From Aggregatilineales bacterium (lineage in GTDB: Bacteria > Chloroflexota > Anaerolineae > Aggregatilineales > Phototrophicaceae): DNA of 64,000 bases. Below the pieces are notes generated by a model. The model did no database searches. It had not been told where the DNA came from and worked only from the letters and a program-made list of their open reading frames with translations. The stretch is from NCBI GenBank assembly GCA_030834905.1, contig JAUQWZ010000006.1:1-64000 (forward strand). Reading direction: 5' to 3'. The position numbers and the translations under genes are program-made. Shown one piece after another: positions 10,471-19,206 of this stretch; the first letter of the stretch is position 1; every line of letters starts with the position of its first letter.

Positions 10471-11151
10471 TCAGTCCAGCCCCTCGTTTGGTTCCACGTT
10501 GATCTCCTGCAGCTTTCCGGTCGCGATATATCGGACCCGTTCAGCAATATTGGTTGCCAGATCGCCAATACGTTCCAGTTCCTGGGCTGCGCGCAGGATT
10601 TCGTATGCTTCCAGAATCCGTTTCTGTTTCTTGGCTTCAACCATGTTTTCGATCACGTGGGCAAACAGGCGCGTATATAAATCGTGAACTTCCCGATTCT
10701 GCTTAGCGATCACTTCCACTACGATGACGCTGTTGTCGGCATAGGCAGCCAGCACCTGATTGAGCATCGCGACGACCAACGCGCCCATCTCTTGGAGTTC
10801 GCGCGGCTGCGCCCCTTTAGGATTATCTGCCAGACGAAGAATACCCCGGGCGATTAACTTCGCCTGATCGCCCATCCGTTCGAGGTCAACAATCATATTC
10901 ATCACGGCGACAATCGCCCGCAGGTCACGGGCGGCTGGCTGCTGCGTGGCAATGAGTTCCACGCATTTCTCTTCGATCAAAAACCGCTGCGCGTTCACAG
11001 TCGTATCCGCCTGAATGATCTGCTGGGAAAGCTCTTTATCCAGAGTCGCCAGCGCCTTCAGGGCAAGCTGAAGCTGCTCCTCGACCATACTACCCATCTT
11101 CAGAATCTCAGCCTGAAGTTCATGGAGTCTGATTTCAAATTGTCGGCGCAT
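10471..11151 (-). CDS. phoU: Phosphate transport regulator PhoU
   Basis: Negative regulator that links the Pst transporter to phosphate signalling. The product of about 226 residues has the two-repeat helical-bundle pattern of PhoU (ELQAEILKMGSMVEEQL; acidic DLERMGDQAKLIA and ELERIGDLATNIA motifs that bind metal). The ATG at 11151 is chosen because GGAG lies ten bases upstream and homologues begin with MRxxF. In-frame TTG and ATG codons further up to 11181 lack a ribosome site. It is the last gene of the pst operon. Confidence 0.93.
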   Translation of the reverse strand: MRRQFEIRLHELQAEILKMGSMVEEQLQLALKALATLDKELSQQIIQADTTVNAQRFLIEEKCVELIATQQPAARDLRAIVAVMNMIVDLERMGDQAKLIARGILRLADNPKGAQPRELQEMGALVVAMLNQVLAAYADNSVIVVEVIAKQNREVHDLYTRLFAHVIENMVEAKKQKRILEAYEILRAAQELERIGDLATNIAERVRYIATGKLQEINVEPNEGLD

Positions 11152-11262
11152 CGGCGCGTCACTCCGCATCATCGTAGACAAACCAATCTAATTCGCCATG
11201 ACTTCAAATGCAGCACATCGTTACGGCACCCCTACCCTAGTTTCGAGTCCCGGATCACCCCG

Positions 11263-12018
11263 CTAGCCGCGCCTGCCGGTAATGTAGGCTTCGGTTAACC
11301 CGTCCTGCGGGGAACTGAACAGCGTGCCCGTCTCACTAAACTCCACCAGCCGCCCCAACCAGAAAAATCCAGTCCAATGAGAAGCGCGTGCCGCCTGCTG
11401 CATGTTGTGCGTGACAACGACGATTGTATACTCAGAAGCCAGTTGACGCATTAACTCCTCAACGTGCAGCGTCGCCACAGGATCAAGCGCCGAGCAGGGT
11501 TCGTCCATCAGGATGACTTCCGGCTTCACGGCAATGGCGCGCGCGATGCACAGGCGCTGCTGTTGTCCCGGGTTCAGTTCCAGCGCCGAATCCTTCAGGC
11601 GATGTCGCACTTCATCCCACATGCCCGATCCCATCAGACTCTGGCGCACGATCTCGTCAAGGGGTTCATTCTTGTCCATGCCAAGCACGCGCGGACCAAA
11701 AGCGACGTTGTCGTAGATCGACTGCGGGAAGGGATTAGGACGCTGGAACACCATTCCCACCCGCTGTCGCAGTTCTGTAACATCCACATCGAGGTCATAG
11801 ATGTTCTTACCGTCCAGCAGCACTTCGCCTTCTGCCCGCGTATTCTTGATGGTGTCGTTCATCCGGTTGAGACAGCGCAAAAAGGTCGATTTGCCACAAC
11901 CTGATGGTCCGATCAGCGCCGTGATCTGGTGCTGTTTGATGGGGACATTCAAGCCGTGAAGCGCCTGGAAGTCGTCGTAAAAGAAGCTGAAATCGCGCAC
12001 TTCGATCTTGTTTGCCAT
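11263..12018 (-). CDS. pstB: Phosphate ABC transporter ATPase, copy 1 (degenerate signature motif)
   Basis: ATPase subunit of the Pst phosphate importer, about 251 residues. The Walker A GPSGCGKST is at 37-45 and the Q-loop glutamine at 92 (VFQRPNPFP). Walker B with catalytic glutamate is at 172-173 (LMDEPCSALD), and the switch histidine is near 204. The ABC signature, normally LSGGQ, reads LNPGQ at 148-152. Its tandem partner upstream has the opposite set of defects. The start ATG at 12018 shares a base with the stop of that partner (TGATG), so the two are translationally coupled. The gene symbol applies to the family; which copy is ancestral is not clear. Confidence 0.93.
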   Translation of the reverse strand: MANKIEVRDFSFFYDDFQALHGLNVPIKQHQITALIGPSGCGKSTFLRCLNRMNDTIKNTRAEGEVLLDGKNIYDLDVDVTELRQRVGMVFQRPNPFPQSIYDNVAFGPRVLGMDKNEPLDEIVRQSLMGSGMWDEVRHRLKDSALELNPGQQQRLCIARAIAVKPEVILMDEPCSALDPVATLHVEELMRQLASEYTIVVVTHNMQQAARASHWTGFFWLGRLVEFSETGTLFSSPQDGLTEAYITGRRG

Positions 12019-12776
12019 CACCCAAACCGCCCTGTAATGTAGTCCTCGGTGCGTTGATCCCTGGGCTGCGTGAACAGCGCGGCAGGCGTGTCCACCTCAA
12101 TCAGCTCGCCATCCAGCAGGAACGCCCCCCGGTCAGCTACACGCGCCATCTGCTGGACGCTGTGCGGCACCATGATGATGGTGTAGCGCTGTTTCAATTC
12201 GACCAGTGAGTCTTCGACGATACTGGTCGAAATGGGGTCTAAGCCGGATGTCGGGTTGTCCAGAAGGATGACCTCAGGTTCGAGCGCCAGCGAGCGAGCG
12301 ATACATAACCGCTGCTGCTGCCCCCCGGAGAGCGCGAAAGCGGAGTGATGCAGCCGGTCTTTGACTTCATCCCATAGAGCAGCCTGCCTGAGCGAGTCTT
12401 CTACCCGTTCTTCCAGCAGCGCTCTATCACGGATTCCCGCCATCTTCAACCCATAGGTCAGGTTGTCCTGAATACTACCGGGAAGCGGTGACGGCAGCGC
12501 AAAGACCATGCTAACCCTGCGGCGCAGGTTGGCTACATCGACGCCGGGCGCGAAGATATCCTGGTCATTGAACAGAATCGCCCCCTGAAATTTGGCGTTC
12601 TCGGTCAGGTCGGACAGGCGATTGAGCAGCCTGAGCAGCGTGGACTTGCCGCTGCGCGACGGTCCAAAAAGTACCAGAACTTCGTTTTCAGGAATATCAA
12701 TGGTGATATTTTTGAGCGCCTCTGTCTCGTCACTGTAGGTGAAATAGAGGTTTTGAATAGAGATTTTCGGACGCAT
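12018..12776 (-). CDS. pstB: Phosphate ABC transporter ATPase, copy 2 (degenerate catalytic site)
   Basis: Second PstB-type ATPase of about 252 residues in the same operon. Walker A is intact (GPSRSGKST, 38-46) and the signature is canonical (LSGGQ, 149-153). However, the Q-loop glutamine is Ala93 (VFALPSPLP) and the catalytic glutamate after Walker B is Asn174 (LLDNPTSGLD). The switch His205 remains. Taken alone, such a subunit should hydrolyse ATP poorly. Paired with copy 1 it would donate the good signature motif to that copy's good catalytic site. The ATG at 12776 (MRPKIS) matches the usual N-terminus better than upstream in-frame codons. Confidence 0.9.
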   Translation of the reverse strand: MRPKISIQNLYFTYSDETEALKNITIDIPENEVLVLFGPSRSGKSTLLRLLNRLSDLTENAKFQGAILFNDQDIFAPGVDVANLRRRVSMVFALPSPLPGSIQDNLTYGLKMAGIRDRALLEERVEDSLRQAALWDEVKDRLHHSAFALSGGQQQRLCIARSLALEPEVILLDNPTSGLDPISTSIVEDSLVELKQRYTIIMVPHSVQQMARVADRGAFLLDGELIEVDTPAALFTQPRDQRTEDYITGRFG

Positions 12777-12845
12777 AGGCTCAATCTCACCCGATGGGGA
12801 TCGTAGCAACGAGTATAGCGCTTAATTCGGTGTCGATGCTCGCGT

Positions 12846-13691
12846 TCACCATGTCCGGCGGCGGCGCATCCGGGTGCGAAACAGCGCCGCGACCAGCGTC
12901 AGCGACAGGACGATCATCAGCAGCACCAGCGCCGTCCCATACTGGATTGAAAGCGGCATATCGGGAACCTGCGTCGAAATCGCATACAGGTGATACGGCA
13001 GCGCCATCGTCTGATCAAATATCGACGAAGGCAGATCGGGCAGGTAGAAAGCAGCCACGGTGAACAGGATCGGCGCGGTTTCACCGGCGGCGCGTCCCAA
13101 ACCCAGAATGATGCCGGTGATGATTCCCGGAAGCGCGTGAGGCAGCACCTGATGCCAGATCGTCTGCCAGCGCGTCGCCCCTAAGCTCAGACTCACCACG
13201 CGAAACCGCTGCGGCACTGCCAGTATCGCCTCTTCCGCCGTACTGATGACCACCGGCAGAGTCATGATGCCGAGGGTTAGCGAGCCAGCGAGGATTGACG
13301 TGCCAAAGCCAAGAAACAGGACGAAGACTCCCAACCCAAACAGCCCATAGACAATCGAGGGAATACCCGCCAGATTGACGATTGCCAGACGCACCCAGCG
13401 CGTCAGGCGGGTGTCACCGGCATATTCGGCAAGATAGATAGCCGCAGCCACGGCAATTGGGATGCAGACGATAGCCGTCCCCAGTGTGAGAATCAACGTC
13501 CCCAGAATCGCGGGCAGGATGCCCCCGTCTCTCATGCCGTTGCTCGGCGCTGAGGTCAGGAAGGTCAGATTAATCGCCCCGATTCCCTGAACAAGGATAA
13601 ACCCGATGATCACGACGATGGGCAGCACCGCCACAATTGCAACCGCCGTGATAGAGCCAACGGCAACTTTCTGTACCTGCTGTCGCGTCAT
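12846..13691 (-). CDS. pstA: Phosphate ABC transporter permease PstA
   Basis: Inner-membrane permease of the phosphate importer, 281 residues with about six hydrophobic segments. It has the conserved cytoplasmic coupling loop VSLSLGATRWQTIWHQVLPHA, which contacts the ATPase subunits, and the PstA-type ending AALFRTRMRRR. It overlaps pstC by four bases. Confidence 0.94.
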   Translation of the reverse strand: MTRQQVQKVAVGSITAVAIVAVLPIVVIIGFILVQGIGAINLTFLTSAPSNGMRDGGILPAILGTLILTLGTAIVCIPIAVAAAIYLAEYAGDTRLTRWVRLAIVNLAGIPSIVYGLFGLGVFVLFLGFGTSILAGSLTLGIMTLPVVISTAEEAILAVPQRFRVVSLSLGATRWQTIWHQVLPHALPGIITGIILGLGRAAGETAPILFTVAAFYLPDLPSSIFDQTMALPYHLYAISTQVPDMPLSIQYGTALVLLMIVLSLTLVAALFRTRMRRRRTW

Positions 13692-14653
13692 AACTGCCCC
13701 TTCCGGCGGCGCGCGGTCTGGCTGCCGACAAACCGGCTCGCCAATGAATTGAGCGCGAAAGTCATCATAAAGAGTACGATTCCAATGCCAAACAGGACGT
13801 TATAGTGAAGCGTGCCCTGCGCCACCTCGCCCATTTCAGCAGCAATTGTTGCCGTCATCGTGCGGATTGGCTCGAAGAACATGCCGACCCCAAATTCTGG
13901 AATATTGGCGGCATTTCCGGTAACCAACAGCACCGCCATCGTTTCGCCAATAGCTCGACCAATGCCCAGCATCACGGCAATCACCAGCCCTGACCGGGCG
14001 GCAGGCAAGACGACCCGTATCGTCGTCTGCCACTGGGTTGCCCCCAGCGCCAGGGCGCTGTCACGATATTCTTTGGGCACCGCGTAAAGCGCATCCTCAG
14101 AGATGCTGATTACCGTCGGCAGCGCCATGTAGGCAAGCAGCAGCGACCCCGTAAATGCAGTCAGTCCGGTAGGTGAGCCAAGCTGCTGGATAATCGGTGC
14201 CAGCGTCACCCACCCCAGGAAGCCCAGCACGATAGAAGGGATTCCGGCGAGAATTTCGATCAGCGGCTTAAGTATTTCCCGCTGCCACTGCGGGGCGATC
14301 TCGCCCAGATAGATAGCCGTCAACAGCCCCAGCGGCACCGCAATAAGCACCGCGCCTACCGTCACAACAAGCGAACCGACAATCAGCGGCATCAGTCCGT
14401 AGTGACCTTCAGTTGGATACCAACGGCTTCCGAAAAGTTCGCGCAGCGGAATATCGAGAAAAGTAGGCAGTCCTTCACGGATCAGGAAGAAGAAGATCAG
14501 TGCGACGATGAGGATCGTTGATATTCCCGCCAGCCAGATAATGCGCTCGATGACAAATTCCTGCCATCCGCGCGGCAGAAAGGTCGGCAGCTTGATCCCA
14601 AGCTGGCGGCGCGGCGCTGTCATTGATACAGGCTCCGTTTGTGTCGCGTTCAT
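13688..14653 (-). CDS. pstC: Phosphate ABC transporter permease PstC
   Basis: Second membrane channel subunit of the importer, 321 residues. A cytoplasmic N-terminus of about 35 residues precedes six predicted transmembrane helices. The coupling motif SALALGATQWQTTIRVVLPAA and the segment RAIGETMAVLLVTGN are typical of PstC. Its start overlaps the end of pstS by four bases, and its own end overlaps pstA. Confidence 0.94.
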   Translation of the reverse strand: MNATQTEPVSMTAPRRQLGIKLPTFLPRGWQEFVIERIIWLAGISTILIVALIFFFLIREGLPTFLDIPLRELFGSRWYPTEGHYGLMPLIVGSLVVTVGAVLIAVPLGLLTAIYLGEIAPQWQREILKPLIEILAGIPSIVLGFLGWVTLAPIIQQLGSPTGLTAFTGSLLLAYMALPTVISISEDALYAVPKEYRDSALALGATQWQTTIRVVLPAARSGLVIAVMLGIGRAIGETMAVLLVTGNAANIPEFGVGMFFEPIRTMTATIAAEMGEVAQGTLHYNVLFGIGIVLFMMTFALNSLASRFVGSQTARRRKGQL

Positions 14654-15594
14654 TGTGCCTCGGCTTCTGCATCCAGGGGAACAAAGCCCAACTCGGTAAC
14701 AATCGCCTGACCTTCCGGTCCTCTGATCCAGTCAAGATAGCTGGCAATCGAACCAGTCGGCTCACCGGCGGTATACATAAACAGAAAGCGAGCAAGCGCA
14801 TAGCTGTTATCCGCCGCCGTCTCCACCGAGGGAAGCACATACGGCGAACTGGCGTCGCGCGCCACGGCTATCACCTTTTCGTGTTCGGTCACGTAGCCGA
14901 GTCCGTCATAGCCAATCGCGTTCGGATTGCGGCGAATTTCGCTGGTGATACCGACTGAGGAAGGCATCAGCAGCGTTTGCGGCGCGAAGATATCGCTGTT
15001 CTCTATCTCTCCAAGCCGGACAACTTCTTCCAGAAAATAGACGTGCGTGCCGGAATTGGATTCGCGGGAGACGAGCACAACCGGGGCGTCAACGCCGCCA
15101 ACCTGTGACCAGTTGGTGATACGCCCGGTGTACATGTCCGAAAGCTGAGGGAGGGTAAGTTCAGAGACAGGATTGGACGGATGCACGACAATCGCGATGG
15201 CATCGATGGCGATGGGGATTTCTACCGGATGGATGCCATTTGCCTCGGCAGCGGCGATCTCCTCGTCCTTTATGGGGCGCGACGCATTGGCAATATCGGC
15301 AGTGCCGTTGAGCAAGGCAGCGATACCGGTGCCGGTGCCGCCGCCGGTAACCGCGATAGCGATACTGGGGTCAACCTGTTGGTGCGCCTCAGCCCAAGCC
15401 AGCGCCAGGTTAAGCAGGGTGTCTGACCCCTTGTTTTGAATAGCACGCCGATTCCCGGACGCTTCAACCGACCCCGGCGCGGGGACACAAGCTGAGAATA
15501 CAACCACAAATGTCAGGAGCAAAAACGCAAGCAGTGCCAGAGGAGTAATTTTCGTCAGCCTGGGTTTGATGGAATTGAGATGCTGACTCGTCAT
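14650..15594 (-). CDS. pstS: Phosphate-binding lipoprotein PstS
   Basis: Extracytoplasmic phosphate-binding protein, 314 residues. A hydrophobic signal ends in a lipobox FSAC with Cys36 as the predicted lipidated residue. The phosphate-binding features KGSDTLLNLA, TGGGTGTGIAALLNGTADIA and SNSGTHVYF are present. It is the first gene of pstS-pstC-pstA-pstB2-pstB1-phoU, with four-base overlaps to pstC. The long upstream region has TTAA-containing motifs that might be a phosphate-response site. Confidence 0.93.
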   Translation of the reverse strand: MTSQHLNSIKPRLTKITPLALLAFLLLTFVVVFSACVPAPGSVEASGNRRAIQNKGSDTLLNLALAWAEAHQQVDPSIAIAVTGGGTGTGIAALLNGTADIANASRPIKDEEIAAAEANGIHPVEIPIAIDAIAIVVHPSNPVSELTLPQLSDMYTGRITNWSQVGGVDAPVVLVSRESNSGTHVYFLEEVVRLGEIENSDIFAPQTLLMPSSVGITSEIRRNPNAIGYDGLGYVTEHEKVIAVARDASSPYVLPSVETAADNSYALARFLFMYTAGEPTGSIASYLDWIRGPEGQAIVTELGFVPLDAEAEAQ

Positions 15595-15705
15595 AGTAGC
15601 CTTCAGTGATTACCACGTTTTCAGAAGCAGATCATAAGCATTCTCTTAATAACATTGTGAAATCAAATCGACAATAACCACAGATTAAGGCTTCGGGCTA
15701 AAAAT

Positions 15706-15721
15706 GTTAAATCCGCTTAAC
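15706..15721 (-). promoter_or_regulatory. Possible PhoB/PhoP-type box upstream of pstS
   Basis: Two TTAA-type half-sites (GTTAA at 15706-15710 and CTTAAC at 15716-15721), about ten bases apart, lie some 115 nt upstream of pstS. They loosely resemble Pho boxes built on TTAAC repeats. No response-regulator gene is nearby, so this is only a candidate. Confidence 0.25.
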
Positions 15722-15857
15722 TTTTGAGCGCGGCAGCGCTGAAAATTACGAAAAACCGAATAGCAGCGATTAAATGAGATAGGCGTGCTTAACGAAGGCA
15801 TAAACTGGCAGCAGTGGGCAATCTTATGGACAAACTGATTAGGAACCGCCGTATGTT

Positions 15858-15957
15858 GTAGGGACACGATAATATCGTGTCCGCCGCCTGATTGAAGGGA
15901 ACGGACACGACAAAGCATAGGCAGTATGCAGCATACTGCGTATGCACGTGTCCCTAC
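15858..15957. repeat. MITE/REP-like element with terminal inverted repeats
   Basis: The 11-base ends GTAGGGACACG (15858-15868) and CGTGTCCCTAC (15947-15957) are perfect reverse complements bounding exactly 100 bp. Inside are a second palindrome (ACACGATAATATCGTGT, 15864-15880) and a GCAGTATGC/GCATACTGC pair. Related GTAGGGGCG-type palindromes occur near 44452 and inside lysZ near 59220. This suggests a dispersed non-coding repeat family. I see no clear target-site duplication. Confidence 0.55.
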
Positions 15958-16064
15958 GGCGTCCGTTTGGAAATGCGGCGCATTCTTTTCAGTTTCTCCA
16001 TTAGGGCTGAGGGGGATCGATTTTGTGAGGGTGAACGCGCGGGCAGACGAATCAGCCCTATCGT

Positions 16065-16373
16065 TCACCCGCGTATCGGCTGCATGGGGCGGGTCTGCTC
16101 TTCGGTATCGAATGTCACCGCCTGCACCACCTGTCCGGGGGGATAATCAATGCGTCGGGGAGTTCCTCCGGCACACGGCGAAACCAGATAGGTGATGCGC
16201 GACGACGTAGAAATAGTCCAGCGCGCAGCGACGCGGTACATTTCGCCTTCGACCAGCAGCAGATCATCGACCTGAATCGCCCCGGCTAAATAGCCTTCAA
16301 AGGCGCTCAGTGCGGGCAGCGGCATAGTTTCGGCTGGTGTCATAATCGGTGGGGTATCGATGTTGTTTTTCAT
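16065..16373 (-). CDS. Hypothetical protein, ~102 aa
   Basis: I do not recognise this product. The ATG at 16373 gives a protein starting MKNNIDTPPIMTP, with a compact C-terminal part. That part contains VDDLLLVEGEMYRVAARW and ITYLVSPCAG, patterns that suggest a small beta-rich domain. No signal peptide or membrane segment is seen. The ribosome site is weak (CGGGGA about 15 bases upstream), and an in-frame extension to 16442 is possible. It lies alone between pstS and a divergent secreted protein. Confidence 0.4.
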   Translation of the reverse strand: MKNNIDTPPIMTPAETMPLPALSAFEGYLAGAIQVDDLLLVEGEMYRVAARWTISTSSRITYLVSPCAGGTPRRIDYPPGQVVQAVTFDTEEQTRPMQPIRG

Positions 16374-16487
16374 GCTGTTTTTAGTCGTCCCCGAGGGCGC
16401 AAAAGGTTCGAATCCACAATCAGGTGTAACACTTTGGATCAAATTACGTTCTAAGGAATGTCGTAACCACTAGACTGAGAGGGCATA

Positions 16488-17162
16488 ATGCAACGACCGA
16501 CAAGTAAACAAACGAGCGTTCTGGTCTTATCACTGGCGCTTTGCCTGATGCTGCTGATAATACCCGCGCAGGCACAGCAAACGGCGACTCCAAGCCCATC
16601 GCCCGTCCCAACGATTACCTTCACCGGAACCATTGGCAGCGTTGCGGCTAATCAAATCGTCGTCAACGGCTTATTGGTCGATATTCAGGGTCTGGATATC
16701 GCGCCGGAACGCCTCCAGATCGGAACAAGGGTCACAGTATCCGGCGTTTTGCAGAACGGACTTATCGTAGCAATCAATCTGAGCTTTGATGATGATGACA
16801 CCAGTAACAATATCCTGACCGCGACGTTCACGCCAACACCGTCGGCAACGCCAACTCCCGGCGCAACGCCTGCGTATGTGCCTCCGATCATCATCATCGA
16901 GGGACCGGTGGTGTCTATCACCCAGACGACGCTGATAATCTATGACTTCAACATCCAGATTAACCAGAACGTCAACGTCACCAACATCCGCGTGGGCGAC
17001 AGAGTGCGCGTACACGGCGACCTCAACATCGTCAACAACACCATCAATATCGTGGCGGTAAACATCGTTATCATCAATATTGACCAGCGCGACAGCGGGC
17101 GTCAGCCGCCGCGTCCACCAGCAGGCAGCGGGCGCGGTTCGCGTTCGTCGCGCTCAAGCTAG
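16488..17162 (+). CDS. Secreted protein with two DUF5666-like domains
   Basis: A 224-residue exported protein. A signal peptide (residues 1-29, ending AQA) is followed by a DUF5666-like small beta domain (FTGTIGSVAANQIVVNG ... RVTVSGVLQNG). Then comes a TPTPSATPTPGA linker, a second similar domain, and a basic Ser/Arg/Gly tail ending SGRGSRSSRSS. GAGAGG precedes the ATG. The second domain and the tail closely match the C-terminal half of the anti-sigma protein encoded at 18427-19206, which suggests a shared extracytoplasmic role. The molecular function is unknown. Confidence 0.7.
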   Translation: MQRPTSKQTSVLVLSLALCLMLLIIPAQAQQTATPSPSPVPTITFTGTIGSVAANQIVVNGLLVDIQGLDIAPERLQIGTRVTVSGVLQNGLIVAINLSFDDDDTSNNILTATFTPTPSATPTPGATPAYVPPIIIIEGPVVSITQTTLIIYDFNIQINQNVNVTNIRVGDRVRVHGDLNIVNNTINIVAVNIVIINIDQRDSGRQPPRPPAGSGRGSRSSRSS

Positions 17163-17253
17163 GCGCTGCCGCGCCTGAGATCAACTGCTTAACCCGGGCT
17201 GCCGCTGCCCTGTCGTTACGGCGCGGCAGCCCATCCATTGGGACACAACTGTC

Positions 17254-18405
17254 ATGAGACTGAAACTGAACCCGCGCGGCATCGCCATCGTTCTGAGCTT
17301 TATCGCGGTGCTGCTGGCGCTGGAAAGCGTCTTTTCGGAATATGTACGCGCCAACATTCTGGGCATGGACGCCGACACCGCCCCGGCACGCCTGCTCGAT
17401 CTCTTCAGCGTCAACCTCGAATCCAGCCTGCCGACGTGGTACAGCACCATCAATCTGTTCCTGGCTGCCTGCCTGCTCGCCTGGGTTGCGCTGAGCAAGC
17501 GTTTCCACAAGGAATCTTACAGCGCTCACTGGCTGGGGCTGAGTCTGGTGTTTTTCTATCTATCGATAGACGAAGGCGCGGCAGTTCACGAGACGGCTTC
17601 GGGTCCTTTGCAGAGCGCGTTCAACACCACCGGCTTTCTGGAATTCGGCTGGCTGATTATTGGCGTGCCGCTGGTGATCCTGTTCGGGATCGCTTTTTTC
17701 CGCTTCTGGCTGCATCTACCACCACGAACGCGGGCGCTCTTTGCTGCCGCGGGGGCGCTGTACATCGGCGGCGCGGTGCTGATCGAGAGCATCAGCGCCA
17801 ATCAATATGCGCTTGACGGCGGCGCGTCGTTTACCTATCTGGCAATCGCCACGGTTGAGGAACTGTGCGAGATGCTGGGCGTGATCGTCCTGATATACGC
17901 CCTGCTTGACTATTTGAGCCAGCGCGACGAGCCGCTTGTCGTACAGGCACAAACCCAGCCGCTTGCAGAGGACGACCTGAAACTGGGCTGGTCGTATTCC
18001 CTTCGCCATACTGCCATCGTTTTCGCGGCGCTGCTGCTGGTGATCAACGGGGGACTGCTGCTGTGGGGTGTGGCGCTGCACGACCCGGATGGCGCGGACG
18101 CCGCGCCCTATCAGTACGCTGTGCTGATCGATGAACTGGCTGGACGAGACGTCACGATTACCCACCTGCCCGGCGTCTTCAGCCCAACCGATGATCTCGC
18201 GCGGCGAACCGCAGCCGCGCTTCAGGCGGGCTTTCCGTCGGTGCAAATCCTCAGCCTGCCCACTTTGAACGCCAGCATCGCGGTCGCCAGCGAGTCGCCG
18301 GTTTTAACCACCGACTCGATCATCGAATTGATGGAACTGATCCACGAAACCGAATACATCTTCTACGATGCGGCGGTCGTCCGCGCCATCCTGACCCTGC
18401 CCTGA
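17254..18405 (+). CDS. Polytopic membrane protein of unknown function
   Basis: A 383-residue protein with about seven predicted transmembrane helices and a globular C-terminal part from about residue 275 that follows the last helix. A striking polar motif, SIDEGAAVHE (Asp106, Glu107, His112, Glu113), lies at the end of a hydrophobic helix. A later acidic stretch, ATVEELCEMLG, is also within the membrane region. Such in-membrane Asp/Glu/His sets often bind metal, but I do not recognise the family with certainty and assign no function. It lies between the secreted DUF5666 protein and the convergent anti-sigma gene. Confidence 0.65.
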   Translation: MRLKLNPRGIAIVLSFIAVLLALESVFSEYVRANILGMDADTAPARLLDLFSVNLESSLPTWYSTINLFLAACLLAWVALSKRFHKESYSAHWLGLSLVFFYLSIDEGAAVHETASGPLQSAFNTTGFLEFGWLIIGVPLVILFGIAFFRFWLHLPPRTRALFAAAGALYIGGAVLIESISANQYALDGGASFTYLAIATVEELCEMLGVIVLIYALLDYLSQRDEPLVVQAQTQPLAEDDLKLGWSYSLRHTAIVFAALLLVINGGLLLWGVALHDPDGADAAPYQYAVLIDELAGRDVTITHLPGVFSPTDDLARRTAAALQAGFPSVQILSLPTLNASIAVASESPVLTTDSIIELMELIHETEYIFYDAAVVRAILTLP

Positions 18406-18426
18406 ACCAGCCGCCAGCCCACCGGC

Positions 18427-19206
18427 TCACGAACTGCGCGATGAGCCTGATCCGCGCCCGCCAGATGAAGGCGGTGGCGCGGCGGGTACGCTGGCAGGCG
18501 GGCGAATGATGGTGATCACCGCTGCCCGGATAACCAGACCGCTGCTCTCAAACCGCGCTTCGCCCCGCACTCGGATTCGCATATTGACCTCAAGCTGCGC
18601 AGCCACATCCTGCACCGAATCGATCTCAACAAGCTGATCAAAGATAGTGATGTGATGCTCGCTGATGGTCGTCACCGGTCCCTCGATGATGACCAACGGC
18701 ACCGACTCGATCACATCGTCCGCTGCGTCGATGGCAGGCAGCGCGGTGGCGGGCTGGGGACTCGGCGGCACCGGGCTGGATGTGGGCGCGATGGTTGCGG
18801 TTGCGATAGGCGACGCTGTCTGTGTAGCTGTCGGCGTCACGCTTGCCGTGTGCGTGGGCGTCGTGGTCTGCGTGATCGTCGGTGTCGCCGTCAGCGCGGC
18901 GGTTGGTGTCTCGGTCGTGAAAATCTCCTCCTCGATAGGGGTCTCGTCCGGCAGCCTGCTGAGCGCAAAGATGACCGCCAGACTCGCGAGCGCGATGAAA
19001 AGCGCCACCAGCGGCAGCAGTCGCATCCCTCGCCGCGCTGGCGCAGTGGGCGATTCAGGCTGCGCGCCCGTCCAGATGATGTCCACTTCATCGAACATCC
19101 GCTGGCGCAGCGATTCAACCGCCTCGGATTTCATCTCCGGGGCAGCGCTCCGGCGAAGCTGCGTAATCAGATCCATTTCCTGAGGGGTGAACTGGGACTC
19201 GTTCAC
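18427..19206 (-). CDS. Single-pass anti-sigma-like protein with extracellular DUF5666 domain
   Basis: A 259-residue membrane protein. The N-terminal cytoplasmic segment of about 65 residues (TPQEMDLITQLRRS, ESLRQRMFDEVD) would bind the sigma factor. One transmembrane helix (LLPLVALFIALASLAVIFAL) follows. Outside lie a long Thr/Pro stalk and a small DUF5666-like domain, ending in a GGRGSGSSRSS tail. Its start overlaps the sigma gene stop by four bases, the usual arrangement of a sigma/anti-sigma pair. The cytoplasmic part lacks a clear zinc-type HxxxCxxC motif, so the anti-sigma role rests mainly on topology and position. Confidence 0.7.
   Translation of the reverse strand: MNESQFTPQEMDLITQLRRSAAPEMKSEAVESLRQRMFDEVDIIWTGAQPESPTAPARRGMRLLPLVALFIALASLAVIFALSRLPDETPIEEEIFTTETPTAALTATPTITQTTTPTHTASVTPTATQTASPIATATIAPTSSPVPPSPQPATALPAIDAADDVIESVPLVIIEGPVTTISEHHITIFDQLVEIDSVQDVAAQLEVNMRIRVRGEARFESSGLVIRAAVITIIRPPASVPAAPPPSSGGRGSGSSRSS

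Larger units (their letters stand above)
15595..16064. other. Intergenic region with palindromic repeat, no convincing gene
   Basis: This 470-base gap separates pstS from the next minus-strand gene. It holds the presumed pstS promoter region and a 100-bp inverted-repeat element (listed separately). A minus-strand open frame of 127 codons spans the repeat but has no domain, no ribosome site and odd composition, so I do not call it a gene. Confidence 0.6.

Noticed and set aside
15685..16068. 127-codon minus-strand open frame upstream of pstS
   Set aside because: It crosses the 100-bp inverted-repeat element, has no ribosome site or domain, and its composition is unlike neighbouring genes.
16380..16440. 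TTCGAATCC motif resembling a tRNA T-loop
   Set aside because: No acceptor, D or anticodon stem can be built around it.
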